Below, in pieces: positions 34,283-44,967 of a stretch of DNA of 64,000 nt. The notes under the pieces are model-generated. The model was not told where the DNA came from and searched no databases. It saw only the letters and a list, made by a program, of their open reading frames with translations. A program made the translations under genes and the position numbers. How positions within the stretch are numbered: the first letter of the stretch is position 1; every line of letters starts with the position of its first letter. The DNA lies in the NCBI RefSeq assembly GCF_020883455.1, contig NZ_CP086615.1, positions 2,790,001 to 2,854,000 of the forward strand, in the 5' to 3' direction. Source of the DNA: Spiribacter halobius. GTDB taxonomy: Bacteria; Pseudomonadota; Gammaproteobacteria; Nitrococcales; Nitrococcaceae.

Positions 34283-35512
34283 ATGCAGGGCGCCCTGTCC
34301 GCCACGCCTGCCGTGCTGACCGTCGAGCTTGATCCCGCCGTGGCCGCCGGCGGGTCGCCGCCGGAGCCGCTGACACGGGATGCCGCGGAGATTCTCGCCG
34401 GTGCCATCGCCGACGACCTGCGCCGGATCGTCGGCGAGGAGGTCGCCGAGGCGGGGCTGGTGATGCCCGCGGCCCTGTACGACCTCACCGAGCTCCTGCG
34501 TCCCGGCCTGCCGATGGCAGAGGCCCTGCTGGACATCTACCGCGGCGCCCTGCGGGGCGGACCGTTCGCGCCCCAGCTGCTCGCCCTCGGCACCGCCGGC
34601 GGGCGGTTTCCCGTGCCGGCGATCGCCCCGGCACGGCGGCCGGGCTCGGGCCCGCTGCTGGCGATCCCGTTCGCGCTGGTGGCACCCGGTCCCGTGCTGG
34701 ATCCGCTGCGCCGGCAGCTGGAGTCGGTGCTGCTGGAGAAAGGCGGCGCCTCGCTGGCCACGGACCGGACCCTGCGCCAGTTGCTCGCCGTGGAGCCGGT
34801 GCATCTCAGCTACGCCACGTTTCACGACCTCTCGGCGCTGCTCAAGGTGCAACTCGAGCATGCCGGCTTCGGGCCGCTGTGGGCGCTGCTGGAGGCCGCG
34901 CTCTACCGCCCGGACGAGCCGGTACGCGAGGCGCTGCCGGCGGGCAACCGTTTTCTCGGCCTGCACGGCCGGGTGTGGACGCCGATCACCGGCTTCGATG
35001 CCTGGGCGGCCCGCCACCCGGAGGCCGAGGGCGGCGCCGAAGCCGGCTACGCGCGCTGGAGTCGCCAGCAGCGGCAGTACATGGCGGGGCTGGAGGCGCA
35101 TGGCATCGAGGTGATCCCGGTGGCCGAGCGCCCGGGCGTGGATGCCGAGGATGTGGAGGTCGCTCTGGGCGTGGCCCAGTCAGCCGCCCTACCCGATCCG
35201 GTCTGGTACACCGAGACGGTGGGCGAAGCAAAGGCGGGAGAGCCGGCCATCGTCAGCCTTACCGAACAGGCCACCCCGGAGCTCGGCCCCATCGCCTACA
35301 CGGTGCTCATACAGGCCACCGACGGCGACGTGCTCACCCTCCGCCACGACTACCCGCTGAGCCCCGAGGCCATCCCCCGCATCCGCGATCACTGGCAGCA
35401 CCACGCCAACGAACATGGCGCCCGCTTCCACCTGGAACGCCCGGGCCAGCTGGTCACCACCGGCAACCCGCCGAGGCTCATGCCCTGGCTGGAATACGCC
35501 GGCGAGGCCTGA
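34283..35512 (+). CDS. Hypothetical protein (409 residues), unknown function
   Basis: I do not recognise a family. The ATG at 34283 has GGAG 8 nt upstream; the frame stays open further upstream but that part lacks coding character. The protein is soluble-looking, without signal peptide or clear membrane helix, and acidic, rich in Ala, Leu, Pro and Glu. Notable stretches are VHLSYATFHDLSALLKVQLE (about 175-195), GLHGRVWTPITGFDAWAARH and a C-terminal EHGARFHLERPGQLV. Codon use is like its neighbours. It stands alone, convergent with pdxH across a TTCAAAG array. Confidence 0.7.
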   Translation: MQGALSATPAVLTVELDPAVAAGGSPPEPLTRDAAEILAGAIADDLRRIVGEEVAEAGLVMPAALYDLTELLRPGLPMAEALLDIYRGALRGGPFAPQLLALGTAGGRFPVPAIAPARRPGSGPLLAIPFALVAPGPVLDPLRRQLESVLLEKGGASLATDRTLRQLLAVEPVHLSYATFHDLSALLKVQLEHAGFGPLWALLEAALYRPDEPVREALPAGNRFLGLHGRVWTPITGFDAWAARHPEAEGGAEAGYARWSRQQRQYMAGLEAHGIEVIPVAERPGVDAEDVEVALGVAQSAALPDPVWYTETVGEAKAGEPAIVSLTEQATPELGPIAYTVLIQATDGDVLTLRHDYPLSPEAIPRIRDHWQHHANEHGARFHLERPGQLVTTGNPPRLMPWLEYAGEA

Positions 35513-35525
35513 CGGCCTCGCCGGC

Positions 35526-35650
35526 AGTTCAAGGTCCAAAGTTCAAGGTTCAAAGACCGCAACCGCCCGGCCTTGCCCAACCTCGGCGTGCGCTAGGGCT
35601 TTGGGCTGTCCGGCGGGAGTCTTTGAACTCCGAACTTTGAACTTTGAACT
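35526..35650. repeat. TTCAAAG heptamer arrays, inverted pair, copy 2
   Basis: Left array 35526-35555 (AGTTCAAGGTCCAAAG and further units) and right array 35621-35650 (CTTTGAAC-type units) in opposite orientation around about 65 nt. Same design as 24589-24705 and again in a convergent gap. Confidence 0.85.
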
Positions 35651-35668
35651 AAACCCCGCTAGGGGTTT
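35651..35668 (-). terminator. Hairpin overlapping the pdxH stop codon
   Basis: AAACCCC / GGGGTTT stem with a 4-nt loop (GCTA); the pdxH TAG lies at the loop. Only a short T run follows, directly before the TTCAAAG array. Plausible intrinsic terminator. Confidence 0.6.
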
Positions 35669-36246
35669 AAGAGCATCCACCGCCACTCCCCATCTTCAAG
35701 GTGGTAGCGGTCGCGGTCGTGGAGGCGGCCTTCGCGGCCGTGCCAGAATTCGATGAGGTCGGGGCGGATGCGGTAGCCGGTCCAGTGCGGGGGGCGGGGG
35801 ACTTCGCGGCCGTCGAACCGGGCCTCGAGCTCGGCGACGCGGGCCTCGAACTCGTCGCGGCCGGACAGCGGCTCCGACTGCTGCGAGGCCCAGGCACCGA
35901 TCTGGCTGAGGCGCGGGCGGCTTGCGAAGTAGGCATCCGCCTCCGCGTCCGCCACCGGCGCCACGTCCCCCTCCACGAGTACCTGGCGGACCAGCGGTGC
36001 CCAGAAGAAGGTCAGCGCCGCGCGCGGGTTCTCCGCGAGCTGGCGGCCCTTGCGGCTGCGGGTGTTGGTGTAGAAGACGAACCCCCGCTCGTCTATCTGC
36101 TTGAGCAGCACGGTACGCGCGCTGGGGCGCCCCGCCGCCGTGGTGGTGGCGAGGGTCATCGCCGTCGGCTCGCCGATGTCAGGATGTTCCCTGGCCTCCT
36201 GCAGCAGTGCCTTGAATCGCTCGAGCGCATCCTCGTAAAGCCCCAT
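35659..36246 (-). CDS. pdxH: Pyridoxamine 5'-phosphate oxidase
   Basis: FMN-dependent oxidation of pyridoxine or pyridoxamine 5'-phosphate to pyridoxal phosphate. 195 residues from the ATG at 36246. FMN/PLP site blocks: [40 protein letters not shown] and the C-terminal [21 protein letters not shown], in which the ending W...LNP is typical. It starts 8 nt after the NfeD gene stop. Confidence 0.96.
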   Translation of the reverse strand: MGLYEDALERFKALLQEAREHPDIGEPTAMTLATTTAAGRPSARTVLLKQIDERGFVFYTNTRSRKGRQLAENPRAALTFFWAPLVRQVLVEGDVAPVADAEADAYFASRPRLSQIGAWASQQSEPLSGRDEFEARVAELEARFDGREVPRPPHWTGYRIRPDLIEFWHGREGRLHDRDRYHLEDGEWRWMLLNP

Positions 36247-36254
36247 GCCCCGGG

Positions 36255-37958
36255 TCACTCCCTCTGCGGTGTCTGCGTGTGGGTATCCGTCTTCGCCACC
36301 GGCTCCACCTTGAGCCGCAGGCCCTGCATGTCGACGACGCGCACTATGTCCCCCGGCGCCAGTGCCGCGTCCGAGTCCGCCAGCCAGCTCTCGCCCTCGA
36401 TGCGCACCCGCAGCGGCGGCCCGGCCTGCAGGACCTCGCCCTCGCCGCCAAGCATATGCTCCGCGCCGGCGACGCCGCGTCGCTGGAAGGCGCGCGCCGC
36501 CAGCAGCGCGGTGCCGAGAAAGAGCACCAGGCTCGCCGCCGTGACGCCGCCCACCAGCATCATCGACAGCTGAAAGCCTTCCCCCTCGGCATCGAACAGC
36601 AGCACGGAGCCGAAGGCGAAGGCGATGACCCCGCCTACGCCCAGCGCACCGAAGGATGGCACGAGGGCTTCGGCGATCATGAACAGAATACCGAGCAGGA
36701 TGAGCCCGAGGCCCGCGTAGTTCACCGGTAGCGCCTGGAAGGCGAACAGCGCGAGCAGCAGGCAGATGCCGCCGAGCACGCCGGGGACCAGCGAGCCGGG
36801 GTTGGCCAGCTCGAAGATCAGCCCGTAGATGCCCACCAGCATGAGGATGTAGGCCACGTTGGGGTTGGTGATTACGGACAGCAGCTCGGTACGCCAGTCC
36901 GGCGGCCGGTCTTCCACGGTGGCGCCGGCGAGGGCGAGGCTGCGGGACTCGCCGCCGATGCTCACCTCGCGGCCGTCGGCGGCGGCCAGCAGCGCGGCAC
37001 TGTCCGGCGCCACCAGGTCGATGACGTCCTGCTCCAGCGCCGCGGAATAGGACAGGCTCACCGACTCCCGCACGGCGCGCTCGGCCCACTCGGCGTTGCG
37101 ACCCCGCAGCTCCGCCAGGGAGCGGATATAGGCGACGGCGTCATTGATCATCTTGCGCTCCATCGCCGAACCGCCCTGGTCTGCGCCCTCATCGGCGCCG
37201 CCCTGGCTGTCTTCCGCGGCCTCGCCGTCGCCGCCACTCTCACCGGCACCGCTGCCCTCGCCACTGCCGGCGCTGCCATCACCCTCGCCCTCACCGGCCG
37301 GCTGATCACCTCCGGGCTGATCACCTCCGGGCTGATCACCGCCCGGCGTGCCAGGCATGCCGCCGATGCGCACCGGCGTCGCGGCACCGAGGTTGGTGCC
37401 CGGCGCCATGGCCGCCACGTGGCTGGCGTAGAGGATGTAGGTGCCGGCGCTGGCCGCCCGCGCCCCGGACGGGGCCACGTAGCCGATGACCGGCACCGGC
37501 GAGGCCAGTATGTCGCGCACGATCTGGCGCATGGCGCTGTCCAGGCCGCCGGGCGTGTCCATCCGCAGGATCACGGCCTCGGCGTCGGCCGCAGCGGCCT
37601 CCTCGAGCCCGTCACTGACATAGTTCGCCGTCACCGGGCCGATGGCCCCGTCGATGGTGAGCTGATGTACCACCTGGCCATGCGCCGGCAGGGACAGCAG
37701 CAGAAGCCCAAAGACGGCGGCGAGCCCGCCTATCCCACCGATCCGCGGCTGCGGTCGCGGATCTGGCGGGCAGTCCGGCGTTGCGCTGCTTGACTGTACC
37801 GCGGTACAGCGCTGCGCAGCGCGCCTTGTCTGCACGCGCGCTGTGCGGCCAGAGGCCCGCGGGAAGGGTTCCGCGCTGCCCCTCTCCTGCCCGCCATCTC
37901 CACGCCCTCGCTGCGCGAATAGGTGAGATATGCGGGCTAGCACTGGGCGGAATGGCAT
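36255..37958 (-). CDS. NfeD-type membrane serine protease with an in-frame repeat insertion in its leader
   Basis: Long-form NfeD protein: ClpP/SppA-like serine protease domain ([17 protein letters not shown], then [13 protein letters not shown] with the catalytic Ser), a Gly/Glu/Asp-rich linker with GGDQP repeats, membrane helices (about residues 390-490) and a C-terminal OB domain. The ATG at 37958 has GGGAG 5 nt upstream. After MPFRPV, 72 residues come from repeat copy C; then [16 protein letters not shown] continues a classic signal peptide. Without the insertion the N-terminus would be a normal signal sequence. The frame is intact, so the gene may still be expressed, but export with the extension is uncertain. 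Confidence 0.85.
   Translation of the reverse strand: MPFRPVLARISHLFAQRGRGDGGQERGSAEPFPRASGRTARVQTRRAAQRCTAVQSSSATPDCPPDPRPQPRIGGIGGLAAVFGLLLLSLPAHGQVVHQLTIDGAIGPVTANYVSDGLEEAAAADAEAVILRMDTPGGLDSAMRQIVRDILASPVPVIGYVAPSGARAASAGTYILYASHVAAMAPGTNLGAATPVRIGGMPGTPGGDQPGGDQPGGDQPAGEGEGDGSAGSGEGSGAGESGGDGEAAEDSQGGADEGADQGGSAMERKMINDAVAYIRSLAELRGRNAEWAERAVRESVSLSYSAALEQDVIDLVAPDSAALLAAADGREVSIGGESRSLALAGATVEDRPPDWRTELLSVITNPNVAYILMLVGIYGLIFELANPGSLVPGVLGGICLLLALFAFQALPVNYAGLGLILLGILFMIAEALVPSFGALGVGGVIAFAFGSVLLFDAEGEGFQLSMMLVGGVTAASLVLFLGTALLAARAFQRRGVAGAEHMLGGEGEVLQAGPPLRVRIEGESWLADSDAALAPGDIVRVVDMQGLRLKVEPVAKTDTHTQTPQRE
37298..37344. repeat. 15-bp coding tandem repeat in the NfeD-type gene
   Basis: Three units (GGCTGATCACCTCCG type, last one slightly changed) encode GGDQP three times in the linker of the protease. 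Likely length-variable by slippage. Confidence 0.8.
37723..37939. repeat. Palindromic element, deletion derivative copy C (about 217 bp), inside a coding region
   Basis: Right end GCGGGCTA with the short arm, then one 33-bp inner repeat (GGGAAGGGTTCC region) and about 80 bp of core; the left end (GAGCCCGCC) and about 55 bp of long arm are joined to the core at a shared CCGGCGTTGCGCT sequence. Orientation of arms and core is as in copy A. It is inserted in frame (216 nt, 72 codons) in the NfeD-type gene. Confidence 0.9.
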
Positions 37959-38070
37959 GGTGGCTCCCGGGTTGCGCAGCCGGGACGGACGGCGTCCGCC
38001 CCTAACCTTTCCGATCGCCGCGACCCGGCCCCGGTTCCATGTCGCGGCCCGCCTTCCCCACTCGTGGCGA

Positions 38071-38787
<717 letters not shown>

Positions 38788-38867
38788 TCAGGGTGATGGC
38801 GGATCGCGGAGCCCGCGCGTCGCGCCGGGCCACCTCTCCTCCTCGTTGGCCGGCAGGCTACCACCCG

Positions 38868-38899
38868 CCCCGGGGCCCCGCAACGCGGGCCCCCGGGGC
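38868..38899. repeat. Strong GC hairpin downstream of the NRDE gene
   Basis: CCCCGGGGCCCCGC / GCGGGCCCCCGGGG with a short AAC loop, in the 192-nt gap between adk and the NRDE-family gene. No T-tract on either side. It probably ends or protects the upstream transcript. Confidence 0.5.
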
Positions 38900-38913
38900 C
38901 GGCGGACGGTCGC

Positions 38914-39675
38914 TCAACCCTTGGCGGCGGCGGGCGACAACGCCTCGCGGGTCTCCCCGATGCAGCGACCCTCGGCATCGAAGCGCCGCTCCAGCACCGT
39001 CACGCCGCCCTCGGCATCAGCCAGCAGGATCGTGGTGGCACGGGTGCCGTACTCCGGGGAGACGATGAACATCGGCGAGAGCCGCCGCTCCCACTCCGGG
39101 CTGAGGCCCGTGTCCGGCAACTCGCCGTGATCCGCGGGACGGCGATCGGCGAGCAGGGCGCAGAGCGACTCCGGATCGGCCACTGGCAGGCTGGCGGCGA
39201 GCAACTCGAGGCCACGGCTCACCTTGGGCCAGGGGGTATCCAGCAGGTGATTGCTGAGCCCGTGCAGGCCCGGGTTGACCGGCTGCGGGGGCACGCCCCG
39301 GTTGGAGGCGTAGTGGACCGCTCCGGGGCGGCCCCAGAGCAGATTGAATCCGGCGTAGGCCTTGCCGTGGCGGCGCAGGTGCGCGCCCAGGTCCTCCGCG
39401 CTCTCCGTGAGGGCGAGCAGCGGCAGTTCGCCGCGGGAACGTCCGCCGCTGGGCCGTTGCTCCGGCTCGCGGTAGTTGGTCACCGCCGCAAAGGCGCCAT
39501 CCGGCGCGACGGCGAACCACGTGCCGCCGGCCTCCTCGTCGCGGCCTGCCAGCACCCGCGGCTCGCGCCACCAGTGCATGGCGGTGGTCGGTCGGCGGTG
39601 GAACTCGTCGCGGTTCGCCGCGATCACCAGCGGCTGGCCGGGCACTGCCTGATGCGCGAGCAGAACCAGGCACAT
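38914..39675 (-). CDS. NRDE family protein (TANGO2-like)
   Basis: Member of the NRDE/TANGO2 family (253 residues) with the name-giving motif AANRDEFHRR at residues 19-28 and the following GGTWFAV and NRGVPPQPVNPGLHGLSNHLL segments. The N-terminal Cys2 (MCLVLLAH) is a conserved catalytic-type N-terminal nucleophile position. The precise biochemical role in bacteria is not settled. It lies 7 nt after bamB, where der (EngA) often stands. Confidence 0.88.
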   Translation of the reverse strand: MCLVLLAHQAVPGQPLVIAANRDEFHRRPTTAMHWWREPRVLAGRDEEAGGTWFAVAPDGAFAAVTNYREPEQRPSGGRSRGELPLLALTESAEDLGAHLRRHGKAYAGFNLLWGRPGAVHYASNRGVPPQPVNPGLHGLSNHLLDTPWPKVSRGLELLAASLPVADPESLCALLADRRPADHGELPDTGLSPEWERRLSPMFIVSPEYGTRATTILLADAEGGVTVLERRFDAEGRCIGETREALSPAAAKG

Positions 39676-39682
39676 GCCGACG

Positions 39683-40834
39683 CTACCGCTCGGAGAGCCG
39701 CAGGGCCTGGACGCGGCCCTCGAGATCCTGGACGTAGAGACGCTCGCCCGCGACCCGTGGCGCGGCGCTGATGCGCGCGCCGCCCACCCGGTGCCGGACC
39801 ACGGGACGGCCATCCTCCGGGGCCACCCAGGTCAGATGACCGTCGGAGCCCGCCACCACAACATGCCCCTGGTGCAGGGCCGGCGCGGTGAGCCGCTGAC
39901 CCTCCAGGGCGTCCATGCGCCAGACGGTGGCGCCGTTGCGCCGGTCGAACGCCCACAGGCGCCCGGAGGCATCGGTCACATAGAGGTTGCTGTCGTCCAC
40001 GGCGAGACCGCCACCCACCGAGAGCTCGCGGCTCCAGGCGATGCGGCCGTCGTTGAGCGCCACACCGACCACCCGGCCCTGATAGCTCGCGGCGAACAGG
40101 TCGTTGCCGTCCACCACCGGGTCCACATCCACGTCCACCATGCGCTCCAGGTCGGTGCGCCCGCGGGGAACGCCCACCGTCGCCTCCCAGGCGGGAGCGC
40201 CCTCGCGCAGGGTAAGCGCGCTCAAGCGGCCGTTGTCGAAGCCGACCACCGTGCCACCGCGCACCAGCACCGGGCTTGAGTGCCCGCGCAGGCTCAGCGC
40301 CGGCACGTTGCGGTCGTACAGCCAGCGGCGGGCACCACTGTCCGCCGCAAAGGCCACCACGCGGCCATCGTTGCTGCGCACCACCACGGCGCCCTGACCC
40401 ACCGCCGGCGGCGCCAGCACCTCGCTGGTGGTGCGGGCCTGCCAGCGCTGCTCGCCGGATTCGGCTTCCAGGGCGATGACCTCCCCCTTGGGCGTGCCGA
40501 CGACCACCAGCCCGTCACCGGCGCCGGGGCCGCCGGAGATGCGGTGCTCCAGCCGTCGGCGCCAGTGGCGCTCACCGCTGTCCGCCGCATAGGCGCTGAC
40601 GGTGCCATCCGCCGCCGCAGCGAACAGGCGGCCGCCGGCAAGGGCCGGCTCCAGGCGCTGCTCGCGCTCCGCCGCGGGGCCAACCCGGGCCTGCCAGAGA
40701 ATCTCCACGGCGAGATCGTCGCCGGCCAGCCCCAGCGATGGCGCATCGTCCGCCTCCAGCAGGTCCGGCGTGCCGCAACCGCCTAGGGCAAGCGGCAGCG
40801 CGAGCACCAGAGCCCAACGCACCAGCCCCCTCAT
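39683..40834 (-). CDS. bamB: Outer membrane protein assembly factor BamB
   Basis: Lipoprotein of the BAM complex that inserts beta-barrel proteins into the outer membrane. 383 residues: signal peptide with lipobox LALGGC (Cys20), then an eight-bladed beta-propeller of PQQ-like repeats (for example GRLFAAAADGTVSAYAADSG, GDGLVVVGTPKGEVIALEAE). It overlaps yfgM by 4 nt. Typical of the hisS-yfgM-bamB cluster. Confidence 0.96.
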   Translation of the reverse strand: MRGLVRWALVLALPLALGGCGTPDLLEADDAPSLGLAGDDLAVEILWQARVGPAAEREQRLEPALAGGRLFAAAADGTVSAYAADSGERHWRRRLEHRISGGPGAGDGLVVVGTPKGEVIALEAESGEQRWQARTTSEVLAPPAVGQGAVVVRSNDGRVVAFAADSGARRWLYDRNVPALSLRGHSSPVLVRGGTVVGFDNGRLSALTLREGAPAWEATVGVPRGRTDLERMVDVDVDPVVDGNDLFAASYQGRVVGVALNDGRIAWSRELSVGGGLAVDDSNLYVTDASGRLWAFDRRNGATVWRMDALEGQRLTAPALHQGHVVVAGSDGHLTWVAPEDGRPVVRHRVGGARISAAPRVAGERLYVQDLEGRVQALRLSER

Positions 40835-41466
40835 GAGCTCGGATCCACGCCCAGGTCCGTGAGCTTGACCTGTACCAGGCCGCGGCGCTGGCTGCCGGCC
40901 TCCGCCATGGCCTCGCGGTAGGCCTCGATGGCGGCGTCCCGCTCGCCGCTCGCCACCAGCAGGTCGCCGCGCAGCTCCAGATAGCGCGCCCGCAGGGCGC
41001 CATCCGGCAGCGGCTCCAGCAGCTCCAGCGCCGCCGCCACCTCGTCCGCGCCGGCCAGTGCCTCGGCCCGGCGCAGCCGGGCGATCTCCACCAGCCCGGC
41101 CGGCGCCTCCCGGGAAGCAGCCCAGGCCAGCGTCTCCGCCGCCGCGGCCGCGTCACCGGCGTTCATCTGGGCCCGGGCAAGGCGGAAGCTTGCGAGGATC
41201 GCGTAGGGGCTGTCGCCGTAGTCGCTGCGCAGGCTCTCCAGACGGTTTGCCGCCGCCTCCAGATCGCCCTCGCTCACCGCCCCGGCAATGGCGCTGTAAG
41301 TCGACGCCGCCGCCGCGGCCTGGCGCTCCTGATAGGCGTTCCACTGCTGCCAGCCGAGCACCGCGGCCACCGCGATCACCACGCCGGCCACCACCGCGCG
41401 GCCATTGCGCCGCCACCAGTCGCGGATCGCCTCGAGTTGCTCCTCGTCCTCGTATGCCACGCTCAA
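40831..41466 (-). CDS. yfgM: YfgM-type tetratricopeptide membrane protein
   Basis: Ancillary SecYEG-associated protein that links translocation to periplasmic chaperones. 211 residues: short cytoplasmic N-terminus (YEDEEQLEAIRDWWRRNGR), one membrane helix (about 22-41) and a periplasmic TPR region rich in alanine. Position between hisS and bamB is diagnostic. Confidence 0.93.
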   Translation of the reverse strand: MSVAYEDEEQLEAIRDWWRRNGRAVVAGVVIAVAAVLGWQQWNAYQERQAAAAASTYSAIAGAVSEGDLEAAANRLESLRSDYGDSPYAILASFRLARAQMNAGDAAAAAETLAWAASREAPAGLVEIARLRRAEALAGADEVAAALELLEPLPDGALRARYLELRGDLLVASGERDAAIEAYREAMAEAGSQRRGLVQVKLTDLGVDPSS

Positions 41467-41477
41467 TCGCTCCCGTC

Positions 41478-42767
<1,290 letters not shown>

Positions 42768-42791
42768 TGTCAGCTTGCGCCGGGCGCATCG

Positions 42792-42851
42792 CAGCCCGTC
42801 CTTACCGCCGCTCCGCGGCTGCGGGCGCGGACCGGTGAGATGGGCGGGCTA
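42792..42851. repeat. Short palindromic element, copy E (60 bp)
   Basis: CAGCCCGTCC at the left and GGCGGGCTA at the right, with GCTCCGCGGCTGCGGGCGCGG in the middle part. Same length and plan as copy D. Its right-end TAG is the stop codon of rodZ. It fills the rodZ-hisS gap. Confidence 0.85.
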
Positions 42852-44210
42852 GGGGGAGCCCAGGGTGAAGCGGGCGACGCGGTCGCGGGCGTACTGTTCC
42901 AGGGGCACCGACTCGCCCTCGCGCTCCAGGCTCACGTTCTGCGTATCGCCCACCACGATCTCGAACGGCGGCACGCCGGCAACCTCGCGCACGCCGCCCT
43001 CCTCGAGGCCGAACAGCAGCCGCTCGCCGCGGGCATCCCGGACCTCCATCCAGGACTCGCCGCTGAAACTGAAGCGCAGCGTTTCCTGATCCTCGGCCGC
43101 CGGGGCGCCCTGGGTGTCGCCGCCCTGCCCGTCAGCCGGGGCCTCGGTGCCGTCGGCGCCGGCACCCGGGCGCGTCGTTCCCTCGTCGGCCTCGCCGGCC
43201 AGCAGGGAATCCGGTTCGACGGGTGCGGCCCCGCTGTCTGCCGGGGCGTCGCCACCGGATGTTCCGGCGGTGGCTGCACTGTCGTCACCCGCGCGGCGGC
43301 GCGGCATCGCCTCGGCCGGCGGTGCCGCGTCGCCGAGGCGGGGCTCCGCCGCCGGGGCCTCCGGTGCCGTCGTGTCGGGGCCTGCGGCCTCGTCGTCGGC
43401 CAGCTCCTCCGGCGCGGGGGATAGCCCACCGCCATCCGACGCCTCGGGGGCATTCGCATCGGCGTTGTCGCTGTCCCCCGCCGCCGGCGGCTCCACCAGC
43501 TCCGGGTCGAATACCGGCTGCTCCGCGGTGCGCCCCGACGCTGCGGTATTGCCATCGACAGGCGGCGGCTCACGCGCGCTCTCGCTGCTGATGCCGGTTT
43601 CCGGCTCCGCGGCCGTGCTGCCGTCCGTACGGGGGTCCGGCGCCGCGTCAGCGTCGGCGGTGGAATCGGACGCCTCCGGCGCCAGCGCGAGGTTGCCGTC
43701 GCCGTCAGCGGACTCGGTGGCCGGCCCGCTGCCCAGCAGCCGATCGAGCCCCGGCAGTGACCAGTCCCGCTGCTGCAGCAGCCAGGCACCGCCGCCCACC
43801 CCGCCGATGACCAGCACCAGCGCCAGGCTCACGGCGAACAGACCGCCGCTGCGACGACGCACGGCGGGCGTCGGGGCCGGGGCGGTGCCGGCATCGCCGA
43901 CACTGGGCGTCAGCGGTCGGGTGCCGTCGGAGACGCCCATGGCGTCGAACCGCTTCAGGACCTCGTCGTCCGGCAGCTCGAGCAGCCGCGCATAGGCCCG
44001 CAGGTAGCCACGCACGAACGTCACCGGCGGCAGGCCGGCGTAGTCGTCCCGCTCCAGGGCGTCGATGGTACGGGCGTCCAGATGCAGGCCGTCGGCGACA
44101 TCGCCCACGCTCAGCTCCCGGCGCAGGCGCTGGTCCCGCAGCAGCCGCCCGGGGCCCTGTCGTGGCCGGGCGCTCGCCGTCTCCCCCACTTGCGGTTCAG
44201 AGTCGGCCAT
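42849..44210 (-). CDS. rodZ: Cytoskeleton protein RodZ
   Basis: Bitopic protein that links MreB to the cell-wall elongation machinery. 453 residues from the ATG at 44210: cytoplasmic helix-turn-helix domain (about 20-85, LLRDQRLRRELSVGDVADGL), one membrane helix (about 122-142), a very long acidic Ala/Pro/Glu/Asp/Thr-rich periplasmic linker (about 150-375), and the DUF4115 domain (about 375-450, LRFSFSGESWMEVRDARGER). The linker is much longer than in E. coli. Overlaps pilF by 14 nt; the TAG stop is the end of repeat copy E. Confidence 0.93.
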   Translation of the reverse strand: MADSEPQVGETASARPRQGPGRLLRDQRLRRELSVGDVADGLHLDARTIDALERDDYAGLPPVTFVRGYLRAYARLLELPDDEVLKRFDAMGVSDGTRPLTPSVGDAGTAPAPTPAVRRRSGGLFAVSLALVLVIGGVGGGAWLLQQRDWSLPGLDRLLGSGPATESADGDGNLALAPEASDSTADADAAPDPRTDGSTAAEPETGISSESAREPPPVDGNTAASGRTAEQPVFDPELVEPPAAGDSDNADANAPEASDGGGLSPAPEELADDEAAGPDTTAPEAPAAEPRLGDAAPPAEAMPRRRAGDDSAATAGTSGGDAPADSGAAPVEPDSLLAGEADEGTTRPGAGADGTEAPADGQGGDTQGAPAAEDQETLRFSFSGESWMEVRDARGERLLFGLEEGGVREVAGVPPFEIVVGDTQNVSLEREGESVPLEQYARDRVARFTLGSP

Positions 44211-44967
44211 TGCGTTCCCATTCCAGGAGGCGCGCCGCCTCCTCGGATTCCGGATAGCGCTGGCGCAACAGCAGGCTGTAGCTCGCCAGTCGGTCGCGAT
44301 CGTCAGTGGCCGCCGCAAGGCGGATACCCACCCAGAGTGACTCCGGCGTCTGCCGGTTCACCGCGTCGAGGTAGCGCTCGTAGAAGGCCCGGGCCGAGAG
44401 CGAGTCGCCGTCGTCCAGGCGCAGCGCCGCCAGGTTCAGCAGCGCCGTCGGGAAGCGCGGGTTGCGCTGCAGCGCCGCCCGGAAGTAATCCTCGGCCTCG
44501 GCCTTCTGGCCGTCCTGCAGCGCGCAGCGCCCGGCGTTGGTCAGCGGCACTTCCGGGCGCTCGTAGAGCGGATTGTCGGCGGCGCGCTCGAAGAGCTCCT
44601 GCGCCCGCTCCCGTTCGCCCCGGGCGCAGAGGAAGCGCCCGAAGTTGTTGAGCGCCGCGCCGTTCTCCGGGTCCAGGCGGACCGCCTGCTGATAGTAGCG
44701 GCGGGCCTGGTCGGCTTCATCGAGCTGGTTGTAGATCTCGGCGGTCACCATGTGCGCCGGCGAGGAGTCGCCATCCTGCTCGACCGCCTTCTGCGCCTTG
44801 CGCAGCGCCTCCTGCAGGTTCCCCTGCTGGAGGTAGCGGATGGCAAGCTGGGTGTTCGCCTCGGAGGCGCGGGCGGCCTGCTCGGACGTCATCGTCGGGT
44901 TGCCGGTGGTGGCGCAGCCGGCGAGCAGCGCCAGCAGCACCAGTACCAGGGGTGCGAGCCGCCTCAT
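44197..44967 (-). CDS. pilF: Type IV pilus biogenesis/stability lipoprotein PilF (PilW)
   Basis: TPR lipoprotein that helps assemble the PilQ secretin, and in genomes of this order also kept in the rodZ cluster. 256 residues: signal peptide with lipobox LLAGC (Cys18), then about six TPR units (for example [40 protein letters not shown]). It overlaps rlmN by 4 nt (ATGA) and rodZ by 14 nt. Confidence 0.93.
   Translation of the reverse strand: MRRLAPLVLVLLALLAGCATTGNPTMTSEQAARASEANTQLAIRYLQQGNLQEALRKAQKAVEQDGDSSPAHMVTAEIYNQLDEADQARRYYQQAVRLDPENGAALNNFGRFLCARGERERAQELFERAADNPLYERPEVPLTNAGRCALQDGQKAEAEDYFRAALQRNPRFPTALLNLAALRLDDGDSLSARAFYERYLDAVNRQTPESLWVGIRLAAATDDRDRLASYSLLLRQRYPESEEAARLLEWERNGRL

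Noticed and set aside
37298-37344. CRISPR-like repeats
   Set aside because: 15-bp tandem units without spacers, inside a coding region; no cas genes or other arrays anywhere in the window.
36255-37958. NfeD-type gene as a pseudogene
   Set aside because: Despite the insertion the frame is fully open, the ribosome-binding site is good and all domains are intact.
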